Source: JAYEIA01 sp964472505 (GTDB lineage Bacteria > Bacteroidota > Bacteroidia > Bacteroidales > JAADGE01). From it: 8,156 nucleotides of DNA. The notes beneath the pieces are model-generated. The model ran no database searches. It saw nothing but the letters and a program-made list of their open reading frames with translations, and was not told where the DNA came from. Of this stretch, positions 6,960-8,156 are shown in pieces. The stretch's first letter is position 1, and every line of letters starts with the position of its first letter. The stretch is taken from positions 1 through 8,156 of the forward strand of contig CAYYQW010000121.1 of assembly GCA_964472505.1 (NCBI GenBank), written 5' to 3'. Both the position numbers and the translations under genes were made by a program.

Positions 6960-7029
6960 AAAAATAATAACAATCAGACAAATTGCTAATTTTCAAATTT
7001 TCAAATTGTTCAATTTTCAAATTAATTCA

Positions 7030-7449
7030 TTAATTTACACCTTTCTGTTTTAACACTTTTACCAACTCTTCTTCCGGGAAAAAACCTTGGTGTCTGAAAT
7101 ATTCTTTACCGTTTTCATCCAAAAATACTTGAGTGGGGATAACTTCAATATTATATTTATCGGCATAAGGCCGTCCTTCGGCAGTCCAAACATCGTAGAA
7201 AACCACTTTTACTTGTCCGGCGTATTTTTTTTCCACGGAATCCATAATGGGTTGCATTTTTTGGCAGGGGATGCATCGCACCGAGCCCAGTTCAATAAAG
7301 GTAACTTTATGCTTTTGGGTGCTTTGTTTCTCTTCCGTAAGGGTCTTTTGCTTGCCTTTATCTGTGGTGTTTTGAACACAGCCGTTAAACATAAAACTCA
7401 AAAGCAATATTGCAATAATTGTAAACTGTTGAGTGAATTTTGTGTACAT
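7030..7449 (-). CDS. Thioredoxin-fold lipoprotein with a CIPC active site
   Basis: A 139-residue extracytoplasmic thiol-disulfide protein. The N-terminal hydrophobic segment (about 9-21) ends in FNGC with Cys24 as the likely acylated residue; a polar linker (25-47) follows. The thioredoxin fold starts with VTFIELGSVRCIPCQKMQPI (49-68), giving the redox pair Cys59/Cys62. The Trp that usually precedes the CxxC is replaced by Arg58. The cis-Pro loop is VIPTQVFLDENGKEYF (103-118), with Pro105. The family reduces or oxidises partner proteins outside the cytoplasm and is often encoded beside a CcdA-like electron donor, but none is visible here. Its stop lies 7 bp from repeat unit C and the rhodanese gene ends 82 bp upstream, so co-transcription with the rhodanese is likely. 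Its partner is unknown; a role in the redox state of the pump or of a thiol-reactive substrate is only a guess. Confidence 0.93.
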   Translation of the reverse strand: MYTKFTQQFTIIAILLLSFMFNGCVQNTTDKGKQKTLTEEKQSTQKHKVTFIELGSVRCIPCQKMQPIMDSVEKKYAGQVKVVFYDVWTAEGRPYADKYNIEVIPTQVFLDENGKEYFRHQGFFPEEELVKVLKQKGVN

Positions 7450-7531
7450 GATTTTTGTTTTAAGATATTAGTAATCAATTATTTTTGGGAAACATGAAAG
7501 ATGATTTTCAAATCCTGAAAGTAGAGAAATA

Positions 7532-7963
7532 TCAACAACAAGACCCTTCGCTATCAGCCGATGAAGTACTGCCGCATCCGCAGCCCCCGCCTGTGAGCAA
7601 ATTAATTTCGAACGGAAGCCCTTCTGCTTTCCACCGATTGAAGCCGCCGTCGAGATTAGCTGCATTGGGGTAGCCTTGCAGGTTAAGCAGGTTTGCCACT
7701 TTAGTGCTGCGTACTCCGCCGGGGCAGCCCAAAATTATGTTTTGGTCTTTGGGAATAAAAGCCAATCGTTCCATAATTAGCGACATGGGGTGATACAACA
7801 CATTATTGAGCGGAATGTTCTCCGAGCGGACTTCGTTCTCCTCTCTCACATCAATCATTAACGCTTCGTTTTTTTCTAATAAAGCCAAGGTATCCGCCGG
7901 GGCAATGTGCTTAACGCCCGCTATGCGAAATTCTTGTGATGTGGGTTTATCTGTTGTTTTCAT
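7532..7963 (-). CDS. Single-domain rhodanese-like protein with a Cys-rich C-terminal tail
   Basis: A 143-residue sulfurtransferase-type protein with no signal peptide, so cytoplasmic. The rhodanese domain spans about 17-120: MIDVREENEV (36-45) is the CH2A-type segment. The active-site loop is CPGGVRS with Cys80, followed by TKVANLLNLQGY, and LDGGFNRWKAEGLPF (104-118) closes the domain. Rhodaneses carry a persulfide on this Cys and pass sulfane sulfur to thiols. The tail after the domain is unusual: GGGCGCG (125-131), a Ser/Asp-rich linker, then a terminal Cys-Cys pair, four Cys in 16 residues (128, 130, 142, 143). Such a tail could bind a soft metal or take part in thiol/persulfide exchange. 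It is the first intact gene of the left-running cluster in this window. The start at 7963 is followed by a normal polar N-terminus. Confidence 0.93.
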   Translation of the reverse strand: MKTTDKPTSQEFRIAGVKHIAPADTLALLEKNEALMIDVREENEVRSENIPLNNVLYHPMSLIMERLAFIPKDQNIILGCPGGVRSTKVANLLNLQGYPNAANLDGGFNRWKAEGLPFEINLLTGGGCGCGSTSSADSEGSCC

Positions 7964-8076
7964 AATTATTTTGAATTAGGCATTTTATTAATATTTACAC
8001 TATTTTGATTCACAGGCTTTACGAAAGCTGTAATTTGCAAAAAAAAAGTTTCTGCGATTAAGGATGCAGACTACAT
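7964..8076 (-). other. AT-rich leader before the rhodanese gene
   Basis: This spacer between the OsmC remnant and the rhodanese start probably holds the cluster promoter, but no convincing Bacteroidota -33/-7 pair could be placed. It contains TTGAATTAGGC (7971-7981), identical to the first 11 bases of the terminal repeat of the nested element at 6741. It also has a weak stem at about 8012-8031 (ACAGGCTTT, loop ACG, AAAGCTGT, with one bulged G). Part of it may be decayed OsmC coding DNA. Confidence 0.4.
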
Positions 8077-8156
8077 TTAGAGCACCCGGATAGGGCTTGG
8101 TCCCATATTCGTGCCGCCCATATTTTCAGGCTCATCAATAATCATTTCAAATTTGC
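8060..8156 (-). pseudogene. Decayed OsmC-family protein fragment (upstream part outside the window)
   Basis: Reading leftwards from the right edge, 25 codons are open, ending at a TAA at 8077-8079. They include IIDEPENMGGTNMGPSPIRVL, which fits the OsmC/YhfA signature (DEP, GG, GPxP, then LLxALxxC). In intact relatives the chain continues for most of the domain, including the helix with the peroxidatic Cys. Here it stops exactly where that helix should begin. A shifted frame starting at 8080 reads LNVVCIL, resembling what follows the conserved GGC in relatives, so a small deletion plus frameshift is the simplest explanation. OsmC proteins reduce organic hydroperoxides or handle thiols. The N-terminus is outside the window, and a very short functional product cannot be excluded, only judged unlikely. 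Confidence 0.62.

Larger units (their letters stand above)
6629..7023. repeat. Inverted-repeat unit C, filling the thioredoxin/TolC spacer and holding a nested insertion
   Basis: The left arm has three copies of AATTTGAAAA (6629, 6645, 6661). The right arm has three of TTTTCAAATT (6990, 6998, 7014). The core at 6660-6722 is a diverged copy of the 62-bp repeat (for example TTATATTTTATTTTTGATTG and CCTTCTTTCAT). The segment just before the right arm (ATCAGACAAATTGCT, 6974-6988) matches GTCAGACAATTTGCT of unit A. Between these unit-A-like halves sits an unrelated palindromic insert, 6741-6959. The unit begins 17 bp upstream of the TolC-type start and ends 7 bp from the thioredoxin stop. No credible gene lies in the whole 418-bp spacer. 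Confidence 0.82.

Noticed and set aside
7468..7665. Minus-strand open frame overlapping the rhodanese 3' end
   Set aside because: It is in another frame of the rhodanese gene, which has full motif support, and has no domain of its own.
8012..8031. Terminator or riboswitch stem upstream of the rhodanese
   Set aside because: The stem is short, has a bulge, and the T-run precedes it in the transcript direction. No known riboswitch motif was recognised.

Overview
The window looks like chromosomal DNA from a member of the Bacteroidota. The evidence is AT-rich spacers, no Shine-Dalgarno sequences before the start codons, Bacteroidota-style lipoprotein signal peptides and the character of the proteins. 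This is an inference from style; no rRNA or marker gene is present. Every recognisable gene lies on the minus strand, so transcription runs from the right edge to the left.

In transcription order the layout is: (1) a decayed OsmC-family fragment at the right edge (8060-8156); (2) a single-domain rhodanese with a Cys-rich tail (7532-7963); (3) a thioredoxin-fold lipoprotein with a CIPC active site (7030-7449); (4) a TolC-type outer-membrane efflux protein (5313-6611); (5) a periplasmic adaptor lipoprotein of the HlyD/RND-MFP family (4169-5263); (6) a small four-helix-bundle protein of the 23S-rRNA intervening-sequence (S23/IVP) family (3557-3907); (7) an RND efflux permease (261-3359); (8) the N-terminal part of a small cupin (1-245). 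Genes 4, 5 and 7 supply all three parts of a tripartite efflux pump. The rhodanese, thioredoxin, cupin and decayed OsmC are thiol/sulfur/redox-type neighbours. The pump substrate cannot be read from the sequence.

The most unusual feature is a family of short inverted-repeat units in the gene junctions of the pump operon. Each has a left arm made of copies of AATTTGAAAA (+ strand), an AT-rich core, and a right arm made of copies of TTTTCAAATT. Units lie at 3367-3552 (A), 3914-4170 (B), 5171-5306 (D) and 6629-7023 (C), and there is a remnant at 246-258. A and B share a perfect 62-bp core and tightly bracket the four-helix-bundle gene, with arms ending about 5 bp from its stop codon and about 6 bp from its start codon. 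Unit C carries a diverged core and is itself interrupted by a second palindromic element (6741-6959) with 12-bp terminal inverted repeats and a perfect 21-bp-stem hairpin. Unit D extends into the adaptor gene, where one arm encodes residues 25-31 of an unusually long signal-peptide n-region. The layout suggests a mobile or formerly mobile RNA/DNA element, with the S23-family gene as passenger or partner, that has spread through one operon. Mobility and function are hypotheses.

Spacers longer than 300 bases: only 6612-7029, which holds unit C and its nested palindrome and no credible gene. The 113 bases at 7964-8076 hold the rhodanese leader, a weak hairpin and possible OsmC debris. No tRNA, rRNA, CRISPR array, transposase or plus-strand gene was found.
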